Source of the DNA: an uncultured Pseudoflavonifractor sp.
Lineage (GTDB): Bacteria; Bacillota; Clostridia; Oscillospirales; Oscillospiraceae
DNA length: 13,484 bases
Reading direction: 5' to 3'
Assembly: GCA_947565875.1 (NCBI GenBank)
Contig: CANOHR010000014.1
Coordinates: forward strand, 1 to 13,484
In this document: piece after piece, positions 5,502 through 12,152 of the stretch
How positions within the stretch are numbered: position 1 is the first letter of the stretch
Layout of the letters: each line of letters opens with the position of its first letter
Position numbers and translations under genes: made by a program
The notes under the pieces: generated by a model
What the model saw: the letters and a program-made list of their open reading frames with translations, nothing else
Told to the model about the DNA's origin: nothing
Databases searched by the model: none

Positions 5502-7700
5502 ATGCCTCATATTGAACAGCTCTCCCCCCATGTGGCGGACCTGATCGCCGCCGGCGAGGTGGTGGAACGGCCCGCCTCAGTGGTGAAGGAGCTTACCGAA
5601 AACGCCATCGACGCGGGCGCTCGCTCGGTGACGGTAGAGATCCAGAACGGGGGCATGACCCTCATCCGGGTCACCGACGACGGCTGTGGCATTGCCCCCG
5701 GGGAGGCCCAGACCGCCTTCCTCCGTCACGCTACCTCCAAGATCAAAACGGAATATGACCTGGAGGCCATCGGCACTCTGGGCTTTCGGGGTGAGGCCCT
5801 GGCCGCTATCGCCGCCGTGTCCCGGCTGGAACTTTTGACCCGGCGGGAGGAGGACGAACTGGGGACCTCCCTGGCTTTGGAGGGCGGCGTGGTACTGGGC
5901 CAGGAGGAAGCGGGATGTCCGGCAGGGACCACCATGCTGGTCCGGGATCTCTTTTTCAACACCCCCGTCCGGCTCAAATTTATGAAGAAGGACGCCGCCG
6001 AGGGGGCCGCCTGCCTTGCCAACCTTCAGCGGCAGGCCCTCAGCCACCCGGAGGTGGCCTTTAAGTTCCTCCGGGACGGGAAGCAGGAACTGCTGACTCC
6101 CGGGGACGGCAAGCTCCGTTCGGCCATGTACGCGGTACTGGGCCGGGACCTGGCCCTGGGTTTTCTTCCGGTGGAGGGCAGCGGGGAGGATCTGTCGGTC
6201 TCCGGCTTCGTTTCCGTTCCCGCCTGCTGCCGGGGAAGCCGGAACTATCAGTTTTTCTTTGTCAACGGTCGGTATGTGAAAAGCAAGACCATGACCGCAG
6301 CCTTGGAGCAGGCATATGCCAACCAGAAAATGGTGGGCAAGTTTCCCGGCTGCGTCCTTCATGTGACGGTAAAGCTGAATCAGGTGGACGTGAACGTCCA
6401 CCCCACCAAGCAGGAGGTAAAGTTCGGCTCAGAGCGGCAGGTGTTTTCCGCCGTTTACTACGCCGTTCTCTCCGCTCTGGGTGGGGACAGAAGCCGCCCG
6501 GCGGCTGCGGTGGGCGGGACAACGGGGCAGGCGGTGGAGCAGGGCCGGCAGACCAGCCTGCCCCTTCACGACGTGACCAATCCAAGGGAAAGCTCCCCCC
6601 TTCTGTCCGGCCTTCGGCCGGCCACCTCCCCCCAAGGGGGAGGCTCTGTAGGGCGCGGCGCCCCCGACGCGCCGCCCGCCATTGCCCCTGATACCCCCGC
6701 TGCCAAAGAGTCCGGGGAGCGGGCCGGTTTGGAACCGGCCCCTACGGAAGGGTTGTCTATTGTGGGTCGGGACGCCCCCGCCCCGATGCCCCCCAGCCCT
6801 CAAAAGGCTCCCCCAGCGGGGGAGCTGTCCGCGAAGCGGACTGAGGGGGGAAGCCTTGAGGGTTTTGCCGGTGTGCCCCACATCACGGCCCCTGAAAGCC
6901 CTTCCCTTCCGTCCGGCCTTCGGCCGGCCACCTCCCCCCAAGAGGGAGGCCCTGTAGGGCGCGGCTTCCCAGACGCGCCGGTCTCCGTTGCCCCCAATAT
7001 CCCCGCTGCCAAAGGGGCTGGGGAGCAGGCTGGTTTGGAACCGGCCCCTACGGAGGATCTGCCTATTGTGGGTCGGGACGCCCCCGCCCCGACGCCCCCC
7101 CCTCCCCCCGTCCTTCTGGAGGAGGAGCCGGAACTTCCCTGGCGCCTGGCGGGGGAGCTTTTCCGCACCTATATCGTGGTGGAGCAGGGAGACAAAGCCC
7201 TTCTTATCGACAAGCACGCCGCCCATGAGCGGATGAACTTTGACCGGATGCGCGCGGAGGAGTATGCTCCCATGTCCCAGCGGCTTTTGTTCCCGGTGGT
7301 TTTTACCCCCTCTCCGGAGGAGTGCGCCCTTCTTCTGGAGAATTTGGAGGAGCTGGACCGGATCGGCTTTGAGGTAGAGGATTTTGGCGGCGGATCCCTG
7401 GCGGTGCGGAGCATTCCTGACTATCTGGAGTTGGGGGACGTGGAGGCCGCCCTCACAGAGATCGCCGGGAAACTCTCTCTCACCGGGACCACGGGAGCCC
7501 AAGAGCGCCGGGACGAGATCCTCCACACCATGGCCTGCAAGGCCGCCATCAAGGGGGGCTGGAAAAGCGCCCCGGAGGAGTTGGAGCGGGTGGCCCAGGC
7601 GGTAATGGCGGGGGAGGTAAAATACTGTCCCCATGGCCGTCCGGTGGCCATCGAGTTGAGCCGGGGAGACTTGGAAAAACAATTTAAGCGTCGAACCTGA
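5502..7700 (+). CDS. mutL: DNA mismatch repair protein MutL (endonuclease-type, expanded linker)
   Basis: Partner of MutS. The N-terminal GHKL ATPase has E33-N34 in ELTENAIDAGA, DDGCGI (59-64), HATSKI (76-81) and GFRGEAL (94-100). The C-terminal domain carries the nicking-endonuclease motif D570-K-H-A-A-H-E576 (the final acidic residue is D581, where Glu is usual), the ACK-type segment MACKAAIKGG, and CPHGRP (709-714). ATG 5502 is preferred because AGGAAGG (5487-5493) lies 8 nt upstream; the in-frame GTG at 5493 would overlap it. The 732 residues are longer than common clostridial MutL proteins. The excess is a Pro/Ala-rich linker at about 340-540, assembled from palindromic repeats and an in-frame duplication (residues 368-431 and 470-533). 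The linker is normally disordered, so function is probably kept. Confidence 0.97.
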   Translation: MPHIEQLSPHVADLIAAGEVVERPASVVKELTENAIDAGARSVTVEIQNGGMTLIRVTDDGCGIAPGEAQTAFLRHATSKIKTEYDLEAIGTLGFRGEALAAIAAVSRLELLTRREEDELGTSLALEGGVVLGQEEAGCPAGTTMLVRDLFFNTPVRLKFMKKDAAEGAACLANLQRQALSHPEVAFKFLRDGKQELLTPGDGKLRSAMYAVLGRDLALGFLPVEGSGEDLSVSGFVSVPACCRGSRNYQFFFVNGRYVKSKTMTAALEQAYANQKMVGKFPGCVLHVTVKLNQVDVNVHPTKQEVKFGSERQVFSAVYYAVLSALGGDRSRPAAAVGGTTGQAVEQGRQTSLPLHDVTNPRESSPLLSGLRPATSPQGGGSVGRGAPDAPPAIAPDTPAAKESGERAGLEPAPTEGLSIVGRDAPAPMPPSPQKAPPAGELSAKRTEGGSLEGFAGVPHITAPESPSLPSGLRPATSPQEGGPVGRGFPDAPVSVAPNIPAAKGAGEQAGLEPAPTEDLPIVGRDAPAPTPPPPPVLLEEEPELPWRLAGELFRTYIVVEQGDKALLIDKHAAHERMNFDRMRAEEYAPMSQRLLFPVVFTPSPEECALLLENLEELDRIGFEVEDFGGGSLAVRSIPDYLELGDVEAALTEIAGKLSLTGTTGAQERRDEILHTMACKAAIKGGWKSAPEELERVAQAVMAGEVKYCPHGRPVAIELSRGDLEKQFKRRT
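6605..6794 (+). repeat. Direct repeat copy A inside the mutL linker
   Basis: A 190-bp unit repeated without indels at 6911-7100, with 23 mismatches by my count (about 88 percent identity). It holds a CCGGCC/GGCCGG hairpin (6607-6621), a GTAG palindrome (GTAG 6648-6651, arms GGCGCG and CGCGCC, tail GCCCGCC to 6680) and a second one on the minus strand (arms GGCCGGTT 6722-6729 and AACCGGCC 6733-6740, CTAC 6742-6745). It is translated as a Pro/Ala/Gly-rich segment. Confidence 0.85.
6797..6862 (+). repeat. Three-way-junction type palindrome inside the mutL linker
   Basis: This lies between the two direct-repeat copies. Outer arms are CCCTCAA (6797-6803) and TTGAGGG (6856-6862). Inside are two perfect hairpins: GCTCCCCC (6807-6814) / GGGGGAGC (6818-6825), and GTCCGC (6827-6832) / GCGGAC (6836-6841). 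From memory it resembles a dispersed repeat common in Oscillospiraceae genomes. Confidence 0.7.
6911..7100 (+). repeat. Direct repeat copy B inside the mutL linker
   Basis: Second copy of the 6605-6794 unit, offset exactly 306 bp (102 codons), so the reading frame is kept. It retains the CCGGCC/GGCCGG hairpin, the GTAG palindrome (GTAG 6954-6957, arms GGCGCG and CGCGCC) and the minus-strand one (CTAC 7048-7051). The last has one arm mismatch compared with copy A. Confidence 0.85.
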
Positions 7701-7706
7701 CAGGAT

Positions 7707-7737
7707 CCGACAAAATGTACTGAAGAGATGGTATATT
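7707..7737 (+). promoter_or_regulatory. possible extended -10 promoter for hfq
   Basis: TATATT (7732-7737) is preceded by TG (7729-7730), an extended -10. The best -35-like match is CCGACA (7707-7712) with a 19-bp spacer, which is weak. The location between mutL and hfq makes a promoter plausible, but readthrough from mutL cannot be excluded. Confidence 0.4.
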
Positions 7738-7790
7738 ATGGAAACATCAACCCCCGTGAAAACGGGTGAATAGAGAAAGGAATGGTTTCC

Positions 7791-8027
7791 ATGTCAAAAA
7801 GCAGCAATTTGCAGGATCTATATCTGTCCCGCGCCCTCCGCTCTCAGGAGCCGGTAACCATGTTTCTGATGAACGGGTTTCAGATGCGGGGCCGGATCAC
7901 CGGCTTTGATCCCTTCGTGGTGGTGCTGGACAGCGACGGAAAGCAGCAGGTCATTTATAAGCACGCCATTTCCACTGTGGTGGCCGCCCATCCCATCGAT
8001 CTGACTCCCGACCCCGGCAATACATAA
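7791..8027 (+). CDS. hfq: RNA chaperone Hfq
   Basis: Hexameric Sm-like RNA chaperone for small RNA and mRNA pairing; 78 residues, the usual Gram-positive size. The Sm1 region NLQDLYLSRALRSQEPVT leads into FLMNGFQMRGRITGFDPFVVVL. Sm2 has the diagnostic YKHAIST. ATG 7791 is chosen over ATG 7782: AGAAAGG (7774-7780) is about 10 nt from the former but almost touches the latter. A small hairpin CCCGT-GAAA-ACGGG (7753-7766) lies just before the ribosome site and could affect translation, which is inference. hfq follows mutL directly here, whereas many Firmicutes have miaA in between. Confidence 0.96.
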   Translation: MSKSSNLQDLYLSRALRSQEPVTMFLMNGFQMRGRITGFDPFVVVLDSDGKQQVIYKHAISTVVAAHPIDLTPDPGNT

Positions 8028-8028
8028 T

Positions 8029-8052
8029 GTAGGGGGGCTTGCCCCGCTGCCG
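8029..8052 (+). repeat. GTAG palindrome after hfq
   Basis: Begins GTAG (8029-8032), 1 nt after the hfq stop codon, followed by a GGGGC-TT-GCCCC hairpin and a GCTGCC tail. It fits the GTAGGG-type family seen elsewhere in the window. There is no T-run, so it is not a clear terminator. Confidence 0.6.
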
Positions 8053-8087
8053 GCAGGAGCGAAACCGTCCAGAAAGAGAGATTTGCC

Positions 8088-9362
8088 ATGAAGCAAGGGA
8101 CCATTTTAAATCGGATCGTCATGTTTCTTTTCCTGGCCGCCATCCTGGCTTACCTTGCCGGGGCGGCCTGGAAAGGACTGCGGGACCCCTACCCTACCGT
8201 TCAGGCATATGCCTACTCGGTGGACGATACCCTGGAGACCACGGGGTACCTGGTCCGCCGGGAACAGGTACTTTCCGGTACGGGGGGGATCGTGCGGCTT
8301 CTCCCCACCGAGGGGGAGAAGGTAGCGGCGGGAAGTACGGTAGCCCTTCTGTACGCCGATGAGGAGGCCCTGGAGCGCTCCCAGCGGTTGGAGACCCTGG
8401 AGGAGGAGGCCCGACAGCTTTCCGGCGCGATCTCCGCTGCGGGGGAGATCACCCAGGGGGATTCGGGGGAAAAGGTCACCAATGCTATGGTAGAGCTTCA
8501 CGCAGCCATGGAGAAGGGGGATTTTACCCGGCTGGAAAGCCAGGTCTCCGCCTTTAAAAGCGCCATATATCAGCAGGCCCAGCGGTACGGGGATGCGGGG
8601 GATCTGGCCGCCGCCCTTTCGGCGGCCCAGGAGGAGATATCCGCCCTCCGGTCCCAGACCGCCCAAAGTACCGGTCGGATCTCCGTGACGGAAAGCGGGA
8701 TCTTTTCCGGTCAGGTGGATGGCTACGAGGCTGTTTTGTACCCCGAAGTTCTGGAGCGGATGACCCCCTCGGAGGTCGACGCCCTGGAGCAGAAGGCTCT
8801 TCCGGTGGGAGAGGGACAGTTGTGTAAGCTTATTACCGACACCACGTGGTATTTTATTTGTCCTCTGGGGGAGATGGAAGCAAAGCGCCTCAGTGAGGGG
8901 GGGACGGTGACCGTCCGCTTTTCCCGGGACTGGTCGGGAGACATTGATATGACGGTAGAGCGCATCGGCACCCCGGAGAACGGACGGGTGGCGGTGCTGT
9001 TGTCGTCTCACCGGTTTTTGTCCGATACAACCCTTCTCCGCCGCCAGACGGTGGAACTGGTCTTCCACAGCAAAAAGGGCCTTCGGGTGCCCACCCAAGC
9101 CGTCCGGGTGGAGACGGAACTTCAGACCGACCCGGAGACGGGGGAGGAAAAGATGGTGGACGTCACCTGCGTCTATGTCCAGGTGGGGATCACAGCGGAG
9201 AGAAAGCCGGTGACTGTCCTGGCCCAGGGGGAGGACTACTATATGGTAGAGCCCCTGCGCTTTCCCGACGATGGGGAAAAGGAGGCAAAAAAAGCCTTGC
9301 GCGCAGGGGACCAGGTCATTATTGCAGGGGAGAAAATTTGGGACGGGATGATTATAGAATGA
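8088..9362 (+). CDS. HlyD-like membrane-anchored adaptor protein
   Basis: Protein of 424 residues with one N-terminal membrane anchor (about 8-28, RIVMFLFLAAILAYLAGAAW) and a large extracytoplasmic part. A lipoyl/barrel-sandwich-like segment follows (about 40-95, with LLPTEGEKVAAGSTVALLY). Then comes a helical, Glu/Ala/Gln-rich coiled-coil-like region (about 92-210) and beta-rich domains ending in a VIIAGEKIWDGMIIE tail. This order fits HlyD/membrane-fusion proteins. No ABC or RND transporter gene is next to it, so its partner is unknown. Clostridial genomes often carry such a gene just upstream of yggS-sepF, which hints at an envelope or division role; that is context only. ATG 8088 follows GAAAGAGAG (8072-8080). 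It ends 14 nt before yggS. Confidence 0.75.
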   Translation: MKQGTILNRIVMFLFLAAILAYLAGAAWKGLRDPYPTVQAYAYSVDDTLETTGYLVRREQVLSGTGGIVRLLPTEGEKVAAGSTVALLYADEEALERSQRLETLEEEARQLSGAISAAGEITQGDSGEKVTNAMVELHAAMEKGDFTRLESQVSAFKSAIYQQAQRYGDAGDLAAALSAAQEEISALRSQTAQSTGRISVTESGIFSGQVDGYEAVLYPEVLERMTPSEVDALEQKALPVGEGQLCKLITDTTWYFICPLGEMEAKRLSEGGTVTVRFSRDWSGDIDMTVERIGTPENGRVAVLLSSHRFLSDTTLLRRQTVELVFHSKKGLRVPTQAVRVETELQTDPETGEEKMVDVTCVYVQVGITAERKPVTVLAQGEDYYMVEPLRFPDDGEKEAKKALRAGDQVIIAGEKIWDGMIIE

Positions 9363-9376
9363 GTTGAGGTGAAGGA

Positions 9377-10090
9377 ATGGATATGGGATTGGAAGAAAAT
9401 ATCCGCCGGGTGCGGGAAAATATTGCCATTGCCGCCCGGGAGGCAGGCCGGGATCCGGGGGAGATCACCCTCTGTGCCGCCACCAAGACCCAGTCTGACG
9501 AGACCATCCGTGCCGCCATCGCCGCCGGGATCACGGTGTGCGGGGAAAACCGGGTCCAGGAGATGACCGCCCATCTGGACGCCGACGCCTACGCCGGAGC
9601 CCAGGTCCACTTCATCGGCCACCTTCAGACCAACAAGGTCAGACAGGTGGTAGGCCGGGTGGACCTGATAGAGTCGGTGGATTCCCTCCGGCTGTTGGAA
9701 GCCATCGACAGACAGGCGGCCTCTCTGGGGCTTTGTCAGGATATTCTGTTGGAGGTAAACATCGGCAGGGAGTCCAGCAAGTCCGGCGTTATGCCCGAGG
9801 AGGCGGAAACGCTGGCCTGCGCGGCTTTTGGGCTTTCCAATGTGAGCCTGCGGGGGTTTATGGCGATCCCCCCTGCCGTTTCTCCGGGGGAGAGCCGCAG
9901 ATTTTTTCGGGAAATGCGCCAACTTTTTGTTGACATAAAACGGAAAATGGCCCATAATGAGAATGATATAAACTGCCTTTCTATGGGGATGAGCGGCGAC
10001 TACATGGACGCTGTCCGGGAGGGAGCCACCCTGGTAAGGGTGGGGACCGCCCTCTTTGGGGCCAGAGAGCCCCGGGAGCTTAAGGAATAA
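9377..10090 (+). CDS. yggS: YggS/YlmE family PLP homeostasis protein
   Basis: Cytoplasmic PLP-binding protein (COG0325 type) with an alanine-racemase-like TIM barrel and no known enzymatic reaction; it balances vitamin B6 and amino acid pools. The PLP lysine is K37 in LCAATKTQ. Other family signatures are GENRVQE (55-61), HFIGHLQTNK, and the C-terminal phosphate-binding SMGMSGDYMDAVREG followed by LVRVGTALFG. The 237-residue length is normal. ATG 9377 has GAGGTG (9366-9371) upstream; ATG 9383, two codons later, is an equally good alternative with GAAGGAA before it. Its position before sepF matches the ylmE-ylmF order of Gram-positive division clusters. Confidence 0.95.
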   Translation: MDMGLEENIRRVRENIAIAAREAGRDPGEITLCAATKTQSDETIRAAIAAGITVCGENRVQEMTAHLDADAYAGAQVHFIGHLQTNKVRQVVGRVDLIESVDSLRLLEAIDRQAASLGLCQDILLEVNIGRESSKSGVMPEEAETLACAAFGLSNVSLRGFMAIPPAVSPGESRRFFREMRQLFVDIKRKMAHNENDINCLSMGMSGDYMDAVREGATLVRVGTALFGAREPRELKE

Positions 10091-10121
10091 GGCAGGTCAT
10101 TATTTTGAGGAGGATACACAT

Positions 10122-10595
10122 ATGGGTTTGATGGACGAACTGAAGCGGATCGCCCGGCCTTACGAGGACGACGACATGGACGACGGCTTTGACGATTTTG
10201 ACACCATGGGGACAGGCCGCCTGACCCGGGAGAAGGCCGCCCCCAAGGCGGAGCCGGTGAGCTATGACAGCGACCGGATCGAGCGCCGGAGCAACAAGGT
10301 GGTAAACATCCACACCACCACCCAGCTCCAGGTGGTGCTGGTAAAGCCCGACCGGTTTGAGAATGCCGCCGAGATCGCCGACCATCTGCGGGAAAAGCGT
10401 ACCGTTGTCCTCAATTTGGAGCAAACCAGCAAGGATGTGTCCCGGCGGATCCTGGATTTCCTCTCCGGCGCCGCTTACGCCCAGGAGGGCAAGGTGAAGA
10501 AGGTGGCCCTTTCTACCTACATCATCACTCCCTATAATGTGGACATTTTGGGGGACCTTATTGACGAACTGGAGAATAACGGGCTTTACTTCTAA
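10122..10595 (+). CDS. sepF: Cell division protein SepF
   Basis: Membrane-associated FtsZ partner that bundles protofilaments and helps the Z-ring attach to the membrane. The 157 residues begin with a short amphipathic, membrane-targeting-type helix (MGLMDELKRIARPY), then an acidic low-complexity linker (DDDMDDGFDDFD). The conserved SepF (DUF552) core is at about 70-157: VVLVKPDRFENAAEIADHL, RTVVLNLE, RRILDFLSGAAYAQEG and a STYIITPYNVDI segment. ATG 10122 has an excellent ribosome site GAGGAGG (10107-10113). A longer in-frame reading from 10056 would overlap yggS and adds no conserved sequence. It lies 31 nt after yggS. Confidence 0.95.
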   Translation: MGLMDELKRIARPYEDDDMDDGFDDFDTMGTGRLTREKAAPKAEPVSYDSDRIERRSNKVVNIHTTTQLQVVLVKPDRFENAAEIADHLREKRTVVLNLEQTSKDVSRRILDFLSGAAYAQEGKVKKVALSTYIITPYNVDILGDLIDELENNGLYF

Positions 10596-10617
10596 AAAGG
10601 TGGGCCTGTTTTCAATT

Positions 10618-10646
10618 GTAGGGGAGGGGCAAGCCCCTCCCGCCCG
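10618..10646 (+). repeat. GTAG palindrome between sepF and divIVA
   Basis: Starts GTAG (10618-10621). Perfect 9-bp arms GGGAGGGGC (10622-10630) and GCCCCTCCC (10633-10641) enclose an AA loop, followed by a GCCCG tail. It is the cleanest example of the GTAG palindrome family. There is no T-run after it, so it is not a typical terminator, though such a hairpin could block RNA decay or polymerase. Confidence 0.75.
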
Positions 10647-10674
10647 ATATTACATAGAAAGCGTGGGATAGAGT

Positions 10675-11505
10675 ATGCTGACTCCCCAGGAAGTAGCGGA
10701 GCATGCCTTTAGCAAGGCATCCTTTGGCGGGTACAACATGGCCATGGTGGATGAATTTCTGGACCTGGTCACCGCCGACTATACCTCCCTTTACAAAGAG
10801 AACGCCACGCTGAAGGCCAAGATGAAGGTGCTGGCCGACAAGGTGGAGGAGTACCGGGCTACCGAGGAGGCCATGCGTAAGGCCATGCTCTCCGCCCAGA
10901 AAACGGCGGACGAGTTGGTAAAGGATGCCGAGGGCCGGGCCACTGCCATCGTGGGGGACGCCGAGCGGGAGGCCAAGGACAAGATCGCCGCCATCCGCCA
11001 GGAGGTGGAGAACGAGCAGCTTCGCCTCACCGCCGCCCAGAACGCCACGGCGGCTTACATTGCCAAGCTGAAGGACCTCTATCAAAATGAGATGGAGTAC
11101 CTTGCCAGCCTTTCCAAGCTCAGCGCCTCGGTAAAGGTGGATCCGGTGGCCAAGACCGCCGAAGCCATTACCTCGGCGGTGGAGAAAGCGGTGGAGGAGG
11201 TCCCCTCGGTAGAGGAGGCCGCCGCCCCCGAGGAGGGAGAGGATCAAGAACCCACCATTCCCATGGGCGGGAAGTGCCCCGGCGATAAGCAGGAGGAACC
11301 TCCTGTTCCGCCCCTGGAGGAGGACAGCCTCTACCAAGCCCTGCGCAGAGGCGCGGGACATCAGGAGCCCCCCGCCGAAGAGCCCGTAGGGGCCGCTTTC
11401 CACAGCGAGGAGCCTGTAGAGGCCCCGCCTTCCGAGGAGGAGGAGCCCACCCGGCGGATCGACTTCAGCCATCTGAAGTTTGGCAAGGACTACGAGATCG
11501 GCTAA
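10675..11505 (+). CDS. divIVA: DivIVA family cell division/polarity protein
   Basis: Coiled-coil scaffold that binds curved membrane at septa and poles. The N terminus MLTPQEVAEHAFSKASFGGY followed by MVDEFLDLV is the DivIVA membrane-binding domain. F17, the membrane-inserting Phe in B. subtilis, is kept, and the next residue is Gly. A long heptad-rich, Ala/Glu/Lys coiled coil covers about 30-165. Residues 175-276 form an acidic Pro/Glu-rich tail ending in RRIDFSHLKFGKDYEIG, a C-terminal motif common in clostridial members. The ribosome site is weak (GTGGGA, 10663-10668). ylmG and ylmH, often between sepF and divIVA, are absent. The gene ends in a strong terminator. Confidence 0.93.
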   Translation: MLTPQEVAEHAFSKASFGGYNMAMVDEFLDLVTADYTSLYKENATLKAKMKVLADKVEEYRATEEAMRKAMLSAQKTADELVKDAEGRATAIVGDAEREAKDKIAAIRQEVENEQLRLTAAQNATAAYIAKLKDLYQNEMEYLASLSKLSASVKVDPVAKTAEAITSAVEKAVEEVPSVEEAAAPEEGEDQEPTIPMGGKCPGDKQEEPPVPPLEEDSLYQALRRGAGHQEPPAEEPVGAAFHSEEPVEAPPSEEEEPTRRIDFSHLKFGKDYEIG

Positions 11506-11513
11506 GAGAAAGG

Positions 11514-11557
11514 AAAGGCGCTTTCGTCCCGCCGGGCGGAGGCGCCTTTTGATTTTT
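11514..11557 (+). terminator. intrinsic terminator after divIVA
   Basis: Perfect 8-bp stem AAAGGCGC (11514-11521) / GCGCCTTT (11542-11549), with an inner GC-rich stem (CCGCC/GGCGG) in the loop and a T-rich tail TTTTGATTTTTT. It closes the hfq-divIVA unit. Confidence 0.85.
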
Positions 11558-11580
11558 TGAAACAGAAAGGTGGTATCCCC

Positions 11581-11820
11581 ATGAAATGCGCCCCCCGTCC
11601 GTATCCTCATTGACGGCGAGGCATTTTCCGGCAAAAACGAGCAGGGGGCGAGGGAGATTGCTGGTACTGTGGGGGAAGCGGGACCTGCCCCACCTGCGGA
11701 GGAAGCGGCAAGGTGAGCAACTGGATGCCGGGGACCACCCACACCTTCCTGGAGCAGAACTGCACCGACTGCTACCGGGACGGCAAGTGCCGTTATTGTG
11801 GCGGCAGCGGCAGGGGCTGA
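11581..11820 (+). pseudogene. broken cysteine-rich (CxxC, zinc-binding-like) small protein
   Basis: A good ribosome site AAAGGTGG (11566-11573) precedes ATG 11581, but that frame stops after 10 codons (TGA 11611-11613). The other end is a convincing coding stretch in the same frame, from about 11653 to the TGA at 11818-11820, with three CGGSG elements. Its cysteine pairs are CWYC, CPTC, CTDC and CRYC. The middle (VRILIDGEAFSGKNEQG) is protein-like in the frame shifted by one. Removing one C from the C6 run at 11591-11596 and adding one G to the G5 run at 11644-11648 restores one continuous protein of about 79 residues. The CxxCGGSG spacing resembles DnaJ-type zinc-binding repeats. It may be a real pseudogene or two homopolymer sequencing errors; I cannot decide. 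It has no recognised function. Confidence 0.6.
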
Positions 11821-11833
11821 AGGGATTTTCCCC

Positions 11834-11862
11834 TTGACAGCGGGGGGAAAAACGGATACACT
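11834..11862 (+). promoter_or_regulatory. sigma-A promoter of the T-box/GNAT transcript
   Basis: A perfect -35 TTGACA (11834-11839), a 17-bp spacer and a -10-like TACACT (11857-11862, four of six). The start would be near 11869, just before stem I of the T-box leader. Confidence 0.7.
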
Positions 11863-11869
11863 ATCGAAC

Positions 11870-12132
11870 AGGATACAGATAATGCGTTGAGAAGGACGAG
11901 TACCTCTCCCCCACCCCGCACAGAGAGCCGCCGGTTTGGTGAAAGGCGGACGGGAAGGGACCGGGAAGATCCCCTTCGAGCGGGGGGCTGAACCAGCAGT
12001 AAGCCCCTCCGGCAGGCCCCGTTATAGGTCCCCGAGTGGTTCCGGATATTTTATACGCTCCGGAGCAAAAAGAGTGGTACCGCAGAGGAATCAAAACGCC
12101 TTTGTCTCTTTCCGGAGACAAAGGCGTTTTTT
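11870..12132 (+). promoter_or_regulatory. T-box riboswitch leader
   Basis: tRNA-sensing transcription-attenuation leader. In stem I, GAAGG (11891-11895) pairs with CCTTC (11973-11977). The S-turn strand AGTA is at 11899-11902 and faces GAA at 11965-11967. AGAGAG is at 11922-11927, and the distal hairpin CCGCC/GGCGG (11928-11932, 11945-11949) has a GGTGAAA loop. A stem III-like hairpin TCCGGA...TCCGGA is at 12041-12064. The T-box sequence AGAGTGGTACCGCA (12071-12084) has the UGGU bulge at 12075-12078. AAAGAG (12069-12074) can pair with CTCTTT (12106-12111) as the antiterminator, excluding the terminator. Specifier: register after GAA gives GAU (Asp, 11968-11970), but a one-base shift gives AUC (Ile, 11969-11971). 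UGGU needs discriminator A, which fits tRNA-Ile and not tRNA-Asp, and divIVA upstream is the usual neighbour of ileS, so Ile is favoured. Confidence 0.92.
12093..12132 (+). terminator. T-box regulated terminator
   Basis: A 16-bp perfect stem AAAACGCCTTTGTCTC (12093-12108) / GAGACAAAGGCGTTTT (12115-12130) with a six-base loop TTTCCG, ending in T6. Its left arm shares the CTCTTT segment used by the antiterminator. Confidence 0.92.
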
Positions 12133-12152
12133 CGTGGAAGGGAGGCTCCGCT

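Noticed and set aside
6605..7100. CRISPR-like array in the repeated region
   Set aside because: There are only two 190-bp copies in a coding frame, with no regular short repeats or unique spacers and no cas genes.
7782..7790. ATG at 7782 as the hfq start
   Set aside because: It is only 1 nt from the AGAAAGG ribosome site; ATG 7791 fits both spacing and the family N terminus.
10056..10121. Upstream extension of sepF to 10056
   Set aside because: It would overlap yggS and adds no conserved residues; GAGGAGG is placed for ATG 10122.
12036..12152. N-terminal extension of the GNAT gene to 12036
   Set aside because: It would translate the T-box and its terminator; GTG 12153 has the ribosome site and begins the GNAT fold.
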